Of a DNA stretch of 64,000 nucleotides, positions 34,150 through 45,755 are shown piece after piece. Numbering within the stretch: the stretch's first letter is position 1; each line of letters starts with the position of its first letter. Source of the stretch: Castor canadensis (taxonomy: Eukaryota > Chordata > Mammalia > Rodentia > Castoridae); assembly GCF_047511655.1 (NCBI RefSeq), contig NC_133391.1:131596906-131660905 (forward strand), given 5' to 3'. Under the pieces are notes generated by a model that had not been told where the DNA came from, made no database searches, and worked only from the letters and a program-made list of their open reading frames with translations. The position numbers were made by a program, and so were the translations under genes.

Positions 34150-34720
34150 GTAGAACCACTTCCAGATCTAAGAAACTAATTGTGAAATATCTTTGTGATT
34201 ACAGTTTATACATTTAATTAGAAGCTGGGAATTAAGCCTCCAAATACCACCAAATGAAAGCTTGAGTTTCCCCCAACAAAACCCCAGCTTTCCATGAATG
34301 TGGACTGAGTCATCCATCTGTCTTCTGCGCTCCCCCTTCTCCCAGCCCTTGTCTTTCATGCTGAAGTCATCCACTTTCTACACCTGGATTTGGAGAACTG
34401 CTGAGCTCTCATTCGGCCTCAGGCCAAAGCCATCCTGCAAAGGCAAGGCCATGGAGAGTGGCTGCCTGTCACCGGCACAGGAGGAGGTCAGGCCTCTTAA
34501 GTTTGGGAGCCTCACAAAATGTGTTAACAACTCATTTCTACAAATGGGAGCAGACCACAAATGGGAGATCAAATATGGAGAAGGAGAAATATCTTATTCT
34601 TGCAACTGGATTGTAAATGCATCTGGACTGATATTCAAATATGTGGTTGGCTTCCTTTTATGGATTGAGATAAAATGGTCGTAATTTTCTTGCTCTTTTC
34701 TAGCTCTAGGGCCCTGTGAA
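34150..34720. other. Unique segment, candidate conserved non-coding DNA
   Basis: About 570 bases are free of recognised repeats. Words of regulatory type include 'aaactaattgtg' and 'tttaattagaagc' (homeodomain type), 'gaccacaaatg' and 'accaccaaatg' (RUNX-like), and 'ctgagtcatcc' (AP-1-like, 34307-34317). Only alignment can show constraint. Confidence 0.25.
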
Positions 34721-34879
34721 AGAATGTTTCTTTTCTTGCTTTTGGTGGGAATTGGATGTTTGTCGATTTACCATATGTTGAAAATATTTTGACCTTGGAA
34801 AAGTGCACTGCTAGTCTTTTGCCTCTAGTGAAAATTAACTTCATTTTCCTGTAGCTCTCACAGCCTGTGATTCATGGCT

Positions 34880-35062
34880 CTAGTACAGCACATCTCATAT
34901 CCTCTGCTCTATACTGACTTTTATCTCTGTTTGCCTTCTGCATCAGATCAAAAGCTCTGTGTGGGGAAAACTAGGAGCTCTGTGTGTAACACAGAGTTTC
35001 TCAAATAGAGTCTGCTATATTACATATGGTAGGCACTCAACGCATGTTACATTAAATTAAAT
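34880..35062 (+). repeat. L2 LINE 3' end (diverged)
   Basis: The layout of a pyrimidine-rich lead, then 'atcaaaagctctgtgtgggg' and finally 'atggtaggcactcaacgcat' fits the L2 terminus. A MIR 3' end is the alternative for the last 40 bases. Confidence 0.45.
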
Positions 35063-36080
35063 TCTGGAAGGTGACACAGAGAGGACAGCAATCGCCATCC
35101 TTATAGCAAGTGCTGTTGATGTTCCACTCTTGTCCCATGGTCACCCAGGGTTCAGCTGTAGACTAAGCTGCTGTACAAATGGACGGCCTCCTTCTTCTGC
35201 CTGGCACAGTCCTGGCCACAGTAGTGAGCTGGGAGGTGCCAGGTGAGGCTGCAGGTGCCAGGGAGTTATTGCCTAAGGAGTGAGCACTGGTCAATAAGGG
35301 ACAGGCCTGGCTGGATGGATAAGCCAGCACCCTGGTTCATCCTGAGGCATTTTACTCCGCCTCTAACAGGAAGCTCTAGCTGCCTACAGCTTCTATTTAC
35401 ACTCTTTTGGCTCTCCATCCTTCCCTGTTCCATGGCTCCTCACCACGCTTCTTTGGCATCAACAGTCAAATAACCCTAGTCCTTACCTCTGAGGAAGTGC
35501 CACAAAGGAAACCAAAGACCCCTAACCCCCACTAAAGCTTTAGAGCCAATTGCTATGCCATCAATTAACAGAGCTTGTTTGACATCTCTGAGCTTAGAAG
35601 GAAGGTAACTGGACAGGTGCAGGAGGAAGGAAGGAGCGTTCCATGGCTGTTGTCTCTGAGCCATGAGGGCATTTCCACCACTGGCTGGGAAATGGAGCTG
35701 GAGCCTTGTAAGAGGAAGACTCCTAGTACTTAGGACTGAAGGTGAAAGAACTTGCTGAGGACCAGATCAGCCTATGGGTCAGCCAAACCAAATGGGCCCA
35801 GACGAGGAATGTGATATTGTGGAAGAAAGGGCTTCCAGACCTACAGCACAGGGGTCGTCAGGAGAATGGGAAGGAGAAACTGATCACTGGGCACAGGAAA
35901 GGCTGAAGCCTGCCTTGGTGGGAGACTCTGCCCACAACGTGGGAAGGAGCCCAGAGAAAGGGGGCAGAGACAGGACAGGAGCTGCTAGCATAGCCTGTTA
36001 AGGAATGCTATCTCAGATCTCAGGCTTGGATCTTAAACCCCAAGGATCTAGAACTTGTCTATATTAAGTTCTAAGCAAAA
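35063..36080. other. Unique sequence, nothing recognised
   Basis: About 1 kb with no recognised repeat or gene. It is moderately GC-rich but without a CpG island. Confidence 0.4.
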
Positions 36081-36124
36081 GTGTGTGTGTGTGTGTGTGT
36101 CTGTGTGTGTGTGTGTGTGTGTGT
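36081..36124. repeat. (TG)n microsatellite
   Basis: Forty-four bases of TG dinucleotide carry a single CT interruption at about 36101. A translated frame across it is merely Cys-Val repeats. Confidence 0.97.
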
Positions 36125-38114
36125 ATGGGCTTGTCTTAACACGGGACTGAACACTAGGCAAAACCAGTCCTCTCCTACATATCTGTTAACATCAAGTCTT
36201 AGTGTGCCCCTGGTTTTGGTGGCTAGGTGTGAATCTCCTAGAGTGAGGGGGCTTGTGATAAAGAGGGAAGAAGGCCAGCAGGCAGCCCTTTCTCCATGGC
36301 TTCACTTGATTACCAGAAACATTCAGAGGGCAATTTTAAAGTATTCTGTATTATGTGATATAACAGAAGCACTGTTGGTTGATACTCAACATTTGGAAAT
36401 CAATGATGATTCTTTCCCCTAAGGGTTGATAGTTTGGTAATTTGCAAAGAGGTTTCTTTTGAAAATGAAAACAGGTCCTTCACAAAACAAACAAACAATA
36501 ACAGAAACCAAACCAAACATCATTCACTATTTTTGTGCACAAGACGGGAGGGAAAGTATTGGAAGATTGCAAATCTGGGTAAGCCATTTCACTATTTGTC
36601 TGTTTCCTGACCTATAAACTAGGAGGGTGCTGAGCAACCTTAAGAGCTGCAGGAATCCATGGTCTCTGTGAAATTCCTCAGGCTGGAGAGGCTAGACACA
36701 TGCCGTGGGAGGGGCCTGCCTGTGTGGCATGCTCCCTAGGGCACAGTGTGGGTTCACAGCTCTGGGTTTCCTTCTGCAGAGGTGAGGATGTAGTCTGTTG
36801 CATTGAGACTATTTCAGATCAGACTTAAGCTCTGTATGCATGCCTCCTTTCCCTGTCTTCTGGCTGTTTCTCTTCCTGTGTCCCCCAAAACAACCACCTT
36901 TGTTCAAGTCTAAATGAATTTCTTTGGTTTTAGGAGAATTTTCCCTTTGAAAATCTATTTCTAAACCCTATACTACAGAGAGAGTGACTGAGGTGGAAAG
37001 TCCCAGCTGGGCATGAGGGGCCTGTGTGGGCCACTTGTTTCATCTGAGCCACCCAATTTTCTGCCGTGTGGAGCTTTGCTCAGAGCTGTCATAAATTTTA
37101 GTGCTGGAATGGCAGGCCACGTGTTTTCTTGCTAAGCCTCTCATACATGTAACTGGGCTTCTCTGTTGGCCATTGCAGAGTGGACAAACTTCTAATAAGG
37201 AACACTCGGTCTATTCTGAGCTTAGTCCTAAAGGGAGAGGTACAAATTACACAGCTGCATACAGGGAAGTTCATTCCTGGGCCAGACTCGCTCCATTTCT
37301 GTAGCTCAGCTTCCCAGTCTTCTTCCTAAATTTGTTTCTTTTTTTAAATCTTCATTGTCTCTGGGGATATTTGTTGTTACTTTTGTTTTGGGTGCGAGTG
37401 TGTATTGAGAAAGATGGTACAGTCATTTTAGAGATTTGAAAATACAGAGGAAAGAATTTAAGCTCTTTGCTGCCAAGGTCAAAAAGTGGAACCATGTGAA
37501 CTGGAACTCCAGTCATTACCTTCTTCAAAAACTGGTGCCCCATGGGTTAATGTGTGTCTGGGACCTTTGTGCTGAGCTCTGAATGATCTAGAATCTGACA
37601 CTGAATTCTTTTCCCATTCAAACTGAAGTTGGCTTGCAATTATCCCCAAATTCAAGATGGTCTTATGATCTGGGTGAAATGCAAGCAACGCTAAAAGAAG
37701 TTTTGTGGTGGTGGGAGAGGAAGCATGGGGAACACTGTGAGGGAGTTCTAAATCATTGCAAAATGACCTTGACCACTGACATGGATGCTATTACATAAGA
37801 AGACAGGTGGACTCATTATTTTCCCACCATCAGTAGCCAGATTAGCCCCTTTGGTTGCTTTTTCCCTAATTTGACTTTGGCCTCTGATAGTATCTGCATT
37901 TGTCAACACTTATAGAGCACCTCCTGTACTCCGTACTCTGGGTACCAGGCCCAATGAATGTTCATATCCACCCCTCTTTTGAAGGCAAGCCTGCCTGCTT
38001 TTCTCATGTGCTAATTTTTAGGGGATTTAGAAGATGGGAGTTTCTAGGTGGGACTGTTTTTTATGTAGCAGGTGGCATTGTTTTAAGGAATCTAGTGACT
38101 CTTTCGCTGTGACC
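36125..38114. other. Mostly unique sequence
   Basis: No gene was recognised over 2 kb. A weak sense MIR trace occurs at 36570-36640 ('gggtaagccatttcactatt', 'tgtttcctgacctataaact'). A weak antisense MIR trace occurs at 37895-37955. Confidence 0.4.
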
Positions 38115-38115
38115 C

Positions 38116-38342
38116 ATAATTATAATAATGCTTACATTTGCACAGTGCCTTGCAATTTATAAAGAGATTTTGCATGTTCTACTTCATTTGGTCTTCTCAA
38201 CACTCTTGGGAGGTAAGTAGTCAGAATATCCTTATGCTCAATTTACAGAGGGAGAAACAGGCATGAAGAGATGAGTGACTGACCTGGCCAGGGTCAAAAG
38301 CTAGCAAGCAGTGAAGGCAAATCTGAACTCCTGTAACCCCTT
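38116..38342 (-). repeat. MIR SINE
   Basis: Antisense MIR order is present: 'taatgcttacatttgcacag', 'tgccttgcaatttataaaga', 'ttttgcatgttctacttcat', 'caatttacagagggagaaac' and 'ggccagggtcaaaagctagc'. Confidence 0.82.
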
Positions 38343-40048
38343 TGCCTTATTCAGAGACAGGAGTTGCTGTGAACTCATCCACGAGCAGAGTTTGTCTTGG
38401 TTGCCTCAGGCTTTTCCATGCTTCCTATCCCCCTGTACAATGTCTGGCACATATCAGACAAAATGCAGGTTTACTGGTGGAAATTAGAGCTCCCTCAATG
38501 AGAGAGAAGGTGAGGAGAGGTAGGCATTTTCCTGCCTTCATCTTCTTGGAAGATCCTGATGATAGTCTAGTCTACTTTGTTCTTGTCTGACATAGAATTG
38601 TACCTAAATATTTGTTAGTAGGGAATGTTTCCTTTCCTAGCAGTCTAGGGTAGCCCTGGGTAGATGGTAGCCTGAAAGATGACACTACTGACTTTGTGAC
38701 GCTCTTCACTCACGATTTAGCCTACCTTATCTCCAGTCTCATGACAACTTTTGAGAAGTCTTTTGGAGAATTTGGACTTTGTCATGGCTCAAGAGTCAAG
38801 CAAAACAGATAGTTTTAATAACCTCCCTGTAAATATCAGAAAGGCAGGGAGGGGTTATTAGTACTGTCTTTTCACAAATACTAATACAGAGATGAGTCAG
38901 GTTCTTGCCTCCAAGTTCAAGGCTCTGGAAAAAGCTGCTCTTATTCCTATCTTCTGTAATATTTCTCAACAGAGGACAATTTATTTTAGGCTAAAAGAAA
39001 CACTTATTCCAAACTACAGTTGCTCAACTTTGAGACATCTACCTAACCTCCAGCAGGTAACAGTGGATAGGTTTTTCTTTTGTTTCAGATGAATTTTAAT
39101 TTTTCTCTAAGGTCAACAGCCATGAAGCTGAAATAGTCCTGTGGCTGCTCATGGACCTCAGCTATCCAACTTGTATTCAGCCAAGTCCCAAATCTATTTC
39201 AGTTGAGTCTCTGCTCCCATTCTGCCCCATCAGCAGGGAAGAAAGGGGACAATTATTTGGTGATAATTACTCTAATGCAGTAATCTCTGGCAGCTGCTGG
39301 AGAACAGAGGTAATTGCCTTCTCCACCCCCTAACCTTTTAGAATAGAGCCTTGAAAGCTTGATAAGAAGGGGCTGAGGATGTGCGAACAGCCTTGAAATA
39401 ACTTTCTACTTCCATCACTCAGGTTTTAATTAAACACAATGCATACCTCTTCAGAAACATGAGATGATGCACATTAGGAGGTTTGTATATCCAGGGAACT
39501 GCTGTACAAATGTCACAATTGCTGTATATTGTCCAGCTCACCTGGACAATTCAAGTCAGGGGTCAGGGGTCTTTCGAGGCTATACACCCTACCCCCGGAA
39601 CCTATGTTTTCTTCCTGGGGAGATGGGATTTTCTTCTGAAAATTCAGGAAGAGGATTTTGGAATAGAAGATATGTGGGTAAATATAAAATAAAATTCAAT
39701 AAGGTGCCATTGATTGGTAATCTTATGCTATGAAGTGTTCCTCAAAAAGAAAAGAAGTACCTCAGCTTTTATAAAAGTGAATTTTAGGGTCTCTTTCCAG
39801 CTTTCTGTGGAATTTAACTATTCTCTTCACTGTAGGATTTAGAAGTAGAAGTAGAAGGATGCTCATTCAGTTGACTATTGGGATTTTTTTCTGGATATTC
39901 TCTGAGAGGCAGGGAAAGACAGCAATAAAGAAGTAGTCAGAGGCGGGCAGCTGGTGACAGATCGAGCTGGTTCACTTTCATATAAATAAACATACCTGTT
40001 TTTATGCTGTGCACATAGTCTTTGGGTGATTTTTATACTCTGATAAAA
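38343..40048. other. Mostly unique sequence; candidate regulatory segment at 38880-39350
   Basis: No gene was recognised. The part at 39180-39330 is dense in homeodomain-type words: CAATTA at 39250, ATAATTAC at 39263, CTAATG at 39272, GTAATC near 39280 and GGTAATTG near 39309. An E-box (CAGCTG) lies at 39291-39296. A possible L2 or MIR trace ('acaatgtctggcacatatca') lies at 38436-38480. Confidence 0.3.
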
Positions 40049-40051
40049 GCA

Positions 40052-40355
40052 GTTGGGCACAGTAGCTTCCTCCTGGCAGAGGTGGAGATCAGGAGGATCT
40101 CAGTTCAAGGCCAACGTGGGCAAAATGTTAGACAGATCCTATCTCAATCAATAAAAAGCTGGCTGTAGTAGTGTTTGCCTGCCATTCCAGGAAGTATAAA
40201 TAGGAAAATCGCAGTCCAGGGTGGCCTGGGCAAAAAACAAGAGACTCAATCAGAAAAATACCCAAAGTAAAAACAGCTGGGTCATTGTGTAAGTGGTAGA
40301 ATGGCTGCCTAGCAAGTGCAAGGCCCTGAGTTCAAACCCCAGTACTATTTTTTTA
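40052..40355 (+). repeat. Composite B1-B1-ID SINE
   Basis: The first B1-like head ('gcagttgggcacagtagctt', 'gatcaggaggatctcagttc') is followed by a second ('agctggctgtagtagtgttt'). An ID module ends the element ('gtggtagaatggctgcctag', 'gccctgagttcaaaccccag'). The tail is unusual: it is T-rich ('actattttttt') rather than 'accaccaaaa', suggesting later mutation or a breakpoint. Confidence 0.87.
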
Positions 40356-42365
40356 AAATATGATAAAAATGTTCTGATATGGAAGCTTTTCTGTCTAGTT
40401 TAAGCCATTCCATCAAACACTCTAATTATAAACTGTTAGAAATGTTGAGAAATTCAAAGGGCCTTCAGGACACATTTGAGAGAATTTAATGAAAGCCAGA
40501 GACCAGATTTCATTGTTAATCCCTCTCCATGTTTCCCCCATCCCTGCCTCAAGCATGAAACTCCCTGCGTCATGCTGGTCATGATTCCTGGATGGGTTAT
40601 GAAACTCCACTCCCTCTTCTATCCTGTTCTTTGTCCATATTTTCATGTCACCCACATTGCACAATCTGTTACCATTGTGCTTTGCAGCTCACCACTGTTA
40701 GGATATAGCTGCTAGGTGAAGGTTAATGAGTGCAGCCGTAAAAAACAAGACCAAGACCAAGACTAGCCTACCAACTTAACAGACCTCGTGAGCCCAAACA
40801 CAATGGCGGGCTTCCTGTAGGAGTCATGTGACTCCCATGATGCACTGCATGAGAACTTTCCTTCCTGCCTCAAAATGTCACCACTGAATTGGGGCCATTA
40901 ACTTATTTGAGTAGGAATGTGTCTGGGGTCTCTGAACAGAGGTTCTTTTCTCCTGCCCTCTTGAGTCATTGCACAAATAGGCACTGTCACTTTCTAGTTT
41001 CATGGATATGCCAGAATGGATCTGCCTGTCCTAACTACCCCAAAAGAATACACTGGTGTAGTAATCCCTTTGGTTTTTGGTGTTCTAATATAGCCCTTCT
41101 TGAACATACAAGCACATGGACCCCCTGTGCAAGCCTTGTTCAATGCACATTGTGATTCTGAGGGTCTGCCATGGGGCCTGCGACTCTGCGTCCCTAAAAC
41201 TCCCCCTGATGTCAGCCTTCCTGGTTCACAGGCCACATTCTATGAGATGCAGCTCTGAGCAGGTCCCTGCCCAGAGAAAGGTACACATCTGGGACTGACA
41301 TTAAATCCTTTGGTGGCCTAGCTTTAGCTCTGGTTATAGAAATTGCACCTTTTTTAATGCTTTAGAAAACTGAGGACTATTGCTAAATTTTAAAAGTTGT
41401 TTTGTTGACCATTTGAAATACATTGTTTGTAGAGCGTATTTTAGAAAAAAGCCTTATTCTACATTTTTTGCTGGCCAGCACATTTAAACATGACTTGTGG
41501 TTTAGTAACACCAATCACCTATACCTTCACCTTGTTAGTATTACAAACGTGAGGGCTGTCAGTCCATCTTGCCTGGGAAACCCTCATGGCTGGATGATTA
41601 ACAACATCATCATCCCTGGTGATACTGGCAGAGCCCACAGACATGGGTCTGGGATCATCAGTTGGTAGCCTGTGGTCTTGTTTAGTCAGTCCACTTGCCA
41701 CTTGCAGTCTGGTTATCTAATGGTTATCTGTGTCTCTTCCCTTTAAGAGATGGGTGAGTTACTTGTAGTGATTGTCCTTTCTGTGCCTGCCCCCCCAAAT
41801 TCTGAGTCTGTATCCATGTATGAGAATCAATTTCTACCAGCTCCAAGTTTAAAGAAAAGAAACTGGGTTCATGTATTTACCTGTCTCCATGGCTCCATGA
41901 AATCAGACTGATCTTTTACCTTTCTTCCTTCTTTCTCAGAAGCATAAGGTACAAAGCCCAGGGTGGAGGTCTGTGGAGGAAGGAGGCCCAACTTTGCCTC
42001 TCCCATTTCCTTTGCCTCCTCCCCCAAGTCTGGCACAAGTGAGGAACTGCCCTGCAGGACTGTAGGGAAGTGGAGAAAGAGGTTTCCTTCACCTCCAGGC
42101 AGCCTCTAGGTCGTGTGGTCTGTGAAAACTGAGGGATAGAGGAGAGGTGACCACCATGGCTGGTGCGAAGTAGGAACCAGGGTATCAGGTCTAGGAGGGC
42201 AGTCATGTCAGGCTGGAGGCCTTTGGGAAGGGAAGTCCTGGGCTGTCACTGTGGAATGGCCTTGGGAACAGGAGATGTGAGGGTCTCACATGGTTGAGTT
42301 CTTGGCCAGCAAGGCACCATGCTGGTGCTCCTCATATCTTGCCTAAGAACTCCCCCTTTTAGCAG
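40356..42365. other. Unique sequence, nothing recognised
   Basis: About 2 kb contain no recognised repeat or gene. Frames of 60-96 codons overlap on both strands and show no family. Confidence 0.4.
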
Positions 42366-42371
42366 CTCCAT

Positions 42372-42502
42372 TTAGCTGGTCCTCAGAACCTCATTTCATA
42401 GGGAGGAACCCCACAACAAAGAGATAAAGTGGAATGGCTGACTTCTCTAAGCTGATAAGTAGCAGAGCCAGAATCTGAACTGAGCTCTGTCTGCTTCCAT
42501 AT
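42372..42502 (-). repeat. MIR fragment
   Basis: The words 'cctcagaacctcatttcata', 'aatggctgacttctctaagc', 'tgataagtagcagagccaga' and 'atctgaactgagctctgtct' fit the antisense 5' half of MIR. Confidence 0.6.
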
Positions 42503-43084
42503 CTTTTGAAATCTTACCCTGTGAAACAGGGCATTATGGGAGCTCAGAAGACCTTTTGTAACCTAAGGCAAATAAGGATGGCAGGCTGGCTGCCAAAAAT
42601 TGGTTTTGGTTACAGTTTATTTACATTGTTTTAAAATCTCCCACTTCTGGTGAGACTCATAGTTTCTGCAGAGAGCTAAGCAAGTGCCCTCTTAGAATTC
42701 CTTTTGTATTTGGTACACATTTGGTTTCTAAATGCTACCTGGTCTGTGGCTAGTTACAACAGTACCTCCCAGGTGTGCAAGGAGCCAATGATGGTGCATC
42801 GCTGGAGGCCAGAGGATCCCCACAGGATGCTTCAGGAAAGATCACAGAAGTCAGCTCAGCTTCTTTGTAGCCAAACCACAAATTGCTATGGTTTCCTTGA
42901 AGTCCTAGAATTCCAAAGGGTGTAGGCCCACCCTGTAAAAGAATGCTGAGCTCTGTAAAATCCCGTAGGGAGGAACCAAATCCACTTGTGGGAATTTGGG
43001 CATGAACTGAACTCCTTCAGTGTTCACGTGAGGAATTTGAATGTGTAGATGCTGCAGTTATCTACGTCATACAGTTTAAGCTTT
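42503..43084. other. Unique sequence, nothing recognised
   Basis: No repeat or gene was recognised in this 580-base interval. Confidence 0.4.
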
Positions 43085-43089
43085 ACTGA

Positions 43090-43224
43090 GTGGAGAATCA
43101 TCCAGCTAAAATGCACATTCTGGTTTCCTGGGTGCAGGGTGGGCCTCAGAGTCTCCATTTCCCAAGCTACTCAGTGGTGGTAGTGGTTCTGGTCTGTGGG
43201 CCACTCTTTGAGTAATAAGGATCT
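43090..43224 (+). mobile_element. MER5A-like hAT DNA transposon fragment
   Basis: The order 'gagaatcatccagctaaaat', 'ggtttcctgggtgcagggtg', 'ggcctcagagtctccatttc', 'ggttctggtctgtgggccac' and 'tctttgag' follows the non-autonomous MER5A (Charlie-related) element through most of its length. It is very old and lacks transposase. Confidence 0.7.
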
Positions 43225-44520
43225 ATAGTGTACCTCTCCATACCTTCCTTGTTCCCCTTCTCCAAGCCCCATGGAGTTTCATTCACTATGGGATAGTTTT
43301 ATTTAGGGAACAGAGTGTGAAAAGCTGTTATTAGGGCTACATCAAAAATATGGGAATAGTTTGTCACAAATAAGCTTTGGGAGGATTGGGTGGAAATTTT
43401 AAGTTTATTTATGACTTTTTGAGCCTTTAATTGGCTAATATGCATGTGACTCTTCTAAGGGAACACTTCTCAAATTCATTTTATATTTTTTTGAGGCCCA
43501 TCTTAAGAACATAATGTTCACCGAGCCTGGCTGTTTCAGACATTGACACAAGTGTCCAGCTGGGAGAGGGAGTTCCTCCTTAAAGTGTAAAAGTGGGTAA
43601 ATGTCAAATTGCTCCCATGCTACCTAGGACCAGAGTAATTCTGAAATGAACTGAACTTTGAAAAAAAAAAGTTGAGTAGAAGGATGGGTGGACTGTGTGG
43701 CTATGTGCATCTACAGTGACAGACTCTTGACCTTGGAGGGAGAGAACTGATAGAAATGGATGGGGAGAGTGAAGGAAGTGGAATTGTTTGAGATTAACAG
43801 GACTTTGGGCAGTGGGGAGTCACCTAGAATGTTCTAGGAAGCAGCGAGGCAGGGGCTTAGTCCCTGAGGCTGGCAAGAGCCAGGTGAGGAGAAACTCAAG
43901 AAATAGATGCTAAGCAAATTCTAGGGGACAGTTGCCATTCTTTTGGATGCCCAGTGACCGAGCCCATTTTCTTTTGGGGGAATCTCCTGACCTGATGAGG
44001 CTAAGCTTTCTCCTCTCATAGAATAGCTAACTTGGATACCCCGGTTTGTGGTGGGGTTAAAGGCATATTAGCCTGGGTTCTACCTATCAGAATTGCCTCT
44101 CCTACACTTTGAAATACAACAAAAATAGGCACAGCATGGACTCCCCTTGGGTGAGGGCAGGACAGCAGCGATGCTGTGTTTACTTTCCAGAGCAACAGAG
44201 ACTGTGGGTGGTCCACGGTCAGCACCCAGGGTCCAGTGCTGATTGCACACAGATGCTGGTTGCTGGGTCAGTGCCCAGTTGCGATGCCCGCAGCATCTTC
44301 TCTGGCAGCTCTGAACTGATTAGGGTATTGTTCCAGATACAGCCTCTGACCTTAGGTCTACACCAATCTAGAAACTGTGAGGTACCCCTCTGGCTCTTCA
44401 TAACTTCCTTTTCTACTTAATAACTTAATTCATTTCTGTTCCCTGCATCTTAGAACCTGACAGGCAGAGAGGATGAAAGGAACCTCTTGACTCAGCTTCA
44501 GAAAGCCCCAGAGAACATTT
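43225..44520. other. Unique sequence, nothing recognised
   Basis: No gene was recognised over about 1.3 kb. Possible ancient repeat traces at 43735-43900 cannot be assigned to a family. Confidence 0.4.
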
Positions 44521-44522
44521 TC

Positions 44523-44525
44523 AGT

Positions 44526-44573
<48 letters not shown>
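44523..44573. repeat. (TG)n microsatellite
   Basis: A TG run of about 50 bases has one TA interruption. It abuts the 3' (tail) end of the antisense SINE that follows. Confidence 0.97.
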
Positions 44574-44770
44574 TGGGGGTGCTGCTGGGGATTGAACTCA
44601 GGTCCTTATGCTTTCTAGGCAAGCACTTTACCACCTAAACCACAGCCCTACTCCTTTTGCTTTTGATTTGTTTTTTAGATAGAATTTTGTGCTTCTGCTC
44701 AGCTGGATTAGGACCATGATCTTCCTACCTCTGCCTTCCAAATAGCAGGCATGTACAACCATGCTGGGCC
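44574..44770 (-). repeat. ID-B1 composite SINE, antisense
   Basis: The reversed ID module ('gctgctggggattgaactca', 'ctttctaggcaagcacttta') is followed by a reversed B1 head ('agatagaattttgtgcttct', 'cttcctacctctgccttcca', 'aaatagcaggcatgtacaac'). Confidence 0.87.
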
Positions 44771-44984
44771 CATTTTCTATTCTGAATTAAAATTCTAGGG
44801 TGAACTTGGGGTTTAGAAAGGCAAGTCTATGCACCCTGAGGGTCAAGGTCAAAGGCATTGTGGTGGCTCTAGTTAGTAAGTTCAGGTGACAAAGAAAGTT
44901 AAGAAATTCATATTACTGAGCAAGCACACAGAGTGCCAGCTGGATGCTGTTATTACATGCTTCTTAAAACCATCATGTAATGAA
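44771..44984. other. Unique sequence
   Basis: Nothing was recognised here. Confidence 0.4.
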
Positions 44985-44987
44985 AAT

Positions 44988-45142
44988 ACAGTCGTGTGCT
45001 ACTTAACATTTCACTTAATGATGGACTGTGTATATGACATTGGTGATACCATATGGTCTGGGCCTGTGGTAGGTTATCTAGGATTGTGCAATATACTCTA
45101 TGACATTTGCACAATTACAGAATCACCTACAGATGCATTTCT
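44988..45142. mobile_element. Ancient DNA-transposon-like repeat fragment
   Basis: The phrases 'acagtcgtgtgctacttaac', 'tttcacttaatgatggactg', 'tgcaatatactctatgacat' and 'ttgcacaattacagaatcac' resemble a non-autonomous mammalian DNA element whose ends read 'cagtcgtgcgtcgcttaatga'-like. I cannot fix the family name. A T-rich run follows at 45150-45197. Confidence 0.45.
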
Positions 45143-45378
45143 CAGGACTTGTCCTGTCCTTTTTTTTTGTTTTGTTTTTTGTTTTTTGTTTTCTTTTACT
45201 ATAGTAACAAAGGAATTCAGAATTTTATTGGTAAAAACCAGTGATATTTATGTTCGGAGAACTTTTAAATGTCCAGTATGCTTCTATAATAGCATACATT
45301 CTAAACATAACCTCTTTAGTTTTCTTGACCAAAGCTTCCAAGATACATCAGCACCAAATATTTGCTGTTCCTGAGGTC

Positions 45379-45440
45379 AAGCTGAGTGTCTCCTTACTTT
45401 CCTTACCCAAGCTGAGACTGGGTGTCTCCTTACCATCCAA
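45379..45440. repeat. Imperfect tandem duplication
   Basis: The unit 'aagctgag...tgtctccttac' occurs twice in a row, at about 45380-45402 and 45411-45432. The second copy has an extra 'actggg'. Confidence 0.75.
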
Positions 45441-45462
45441 CCAAGTTCACCAACTAATAAAA

Positions 45463-45498
45463 GATAGTTTACCAGGTACTGGTACCTGGTACACTATC
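45463..45498. repeat. Near-perfect 36-bp palindrome
   Basis: Two 17-base arms flank a 2-base centre (TG). The inner ten bases of each arm (TACCAGGTAC and GTACCTGGTA) pair perfectly. One mismatched pair follows, then six further matching bases (GATAGT and ACTATC). It could extrude as a cruciform hairpin or bind a dimeric factor. It lies 20-80 bases downstream of the small tandem duplication. Confidence 0.9.
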
Positions 45499-45627
45499 AG
45501 TTAAACCAGATGTCAGGGCCAAATTAATTCTTCAACATTTTTATCTCATTTTCACCTTCTGGAGAGGAGAATGCAAATCACAAAAATTGTCCTGTCCTTA
45601 AGAAACACTTGACTACATTGTTATCTT

Positions 45628-45755
45628 CATTTTGCAATAGAGGAAACTGAGGCACAGAGAGTGTAATCAATTGTTCAAATAGTAAGTATTGAAACGAGAA
45701 TACAACCAGAGCCTGTATGATTCCAATTACTGCCACATCTGGCTGCCTCTAATGG
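45628..45755 (-). repeat. MIR fragment
   Basis: Antisense MIR order is present: 'cattttgcaatagaggaaac', 'tgaggcacagagagtgtaat', 'caattgttcaaatagtaagt' and 'aacgagaatacaaccagagc'. Confidence 0.8.

Noticed and set aside
44886..45374. 162-codon open frame
   Set aside because: It passes through an old DNA-transposon-like repeat and a T-rich run that encodes Phe repeats. It is composition-driven.
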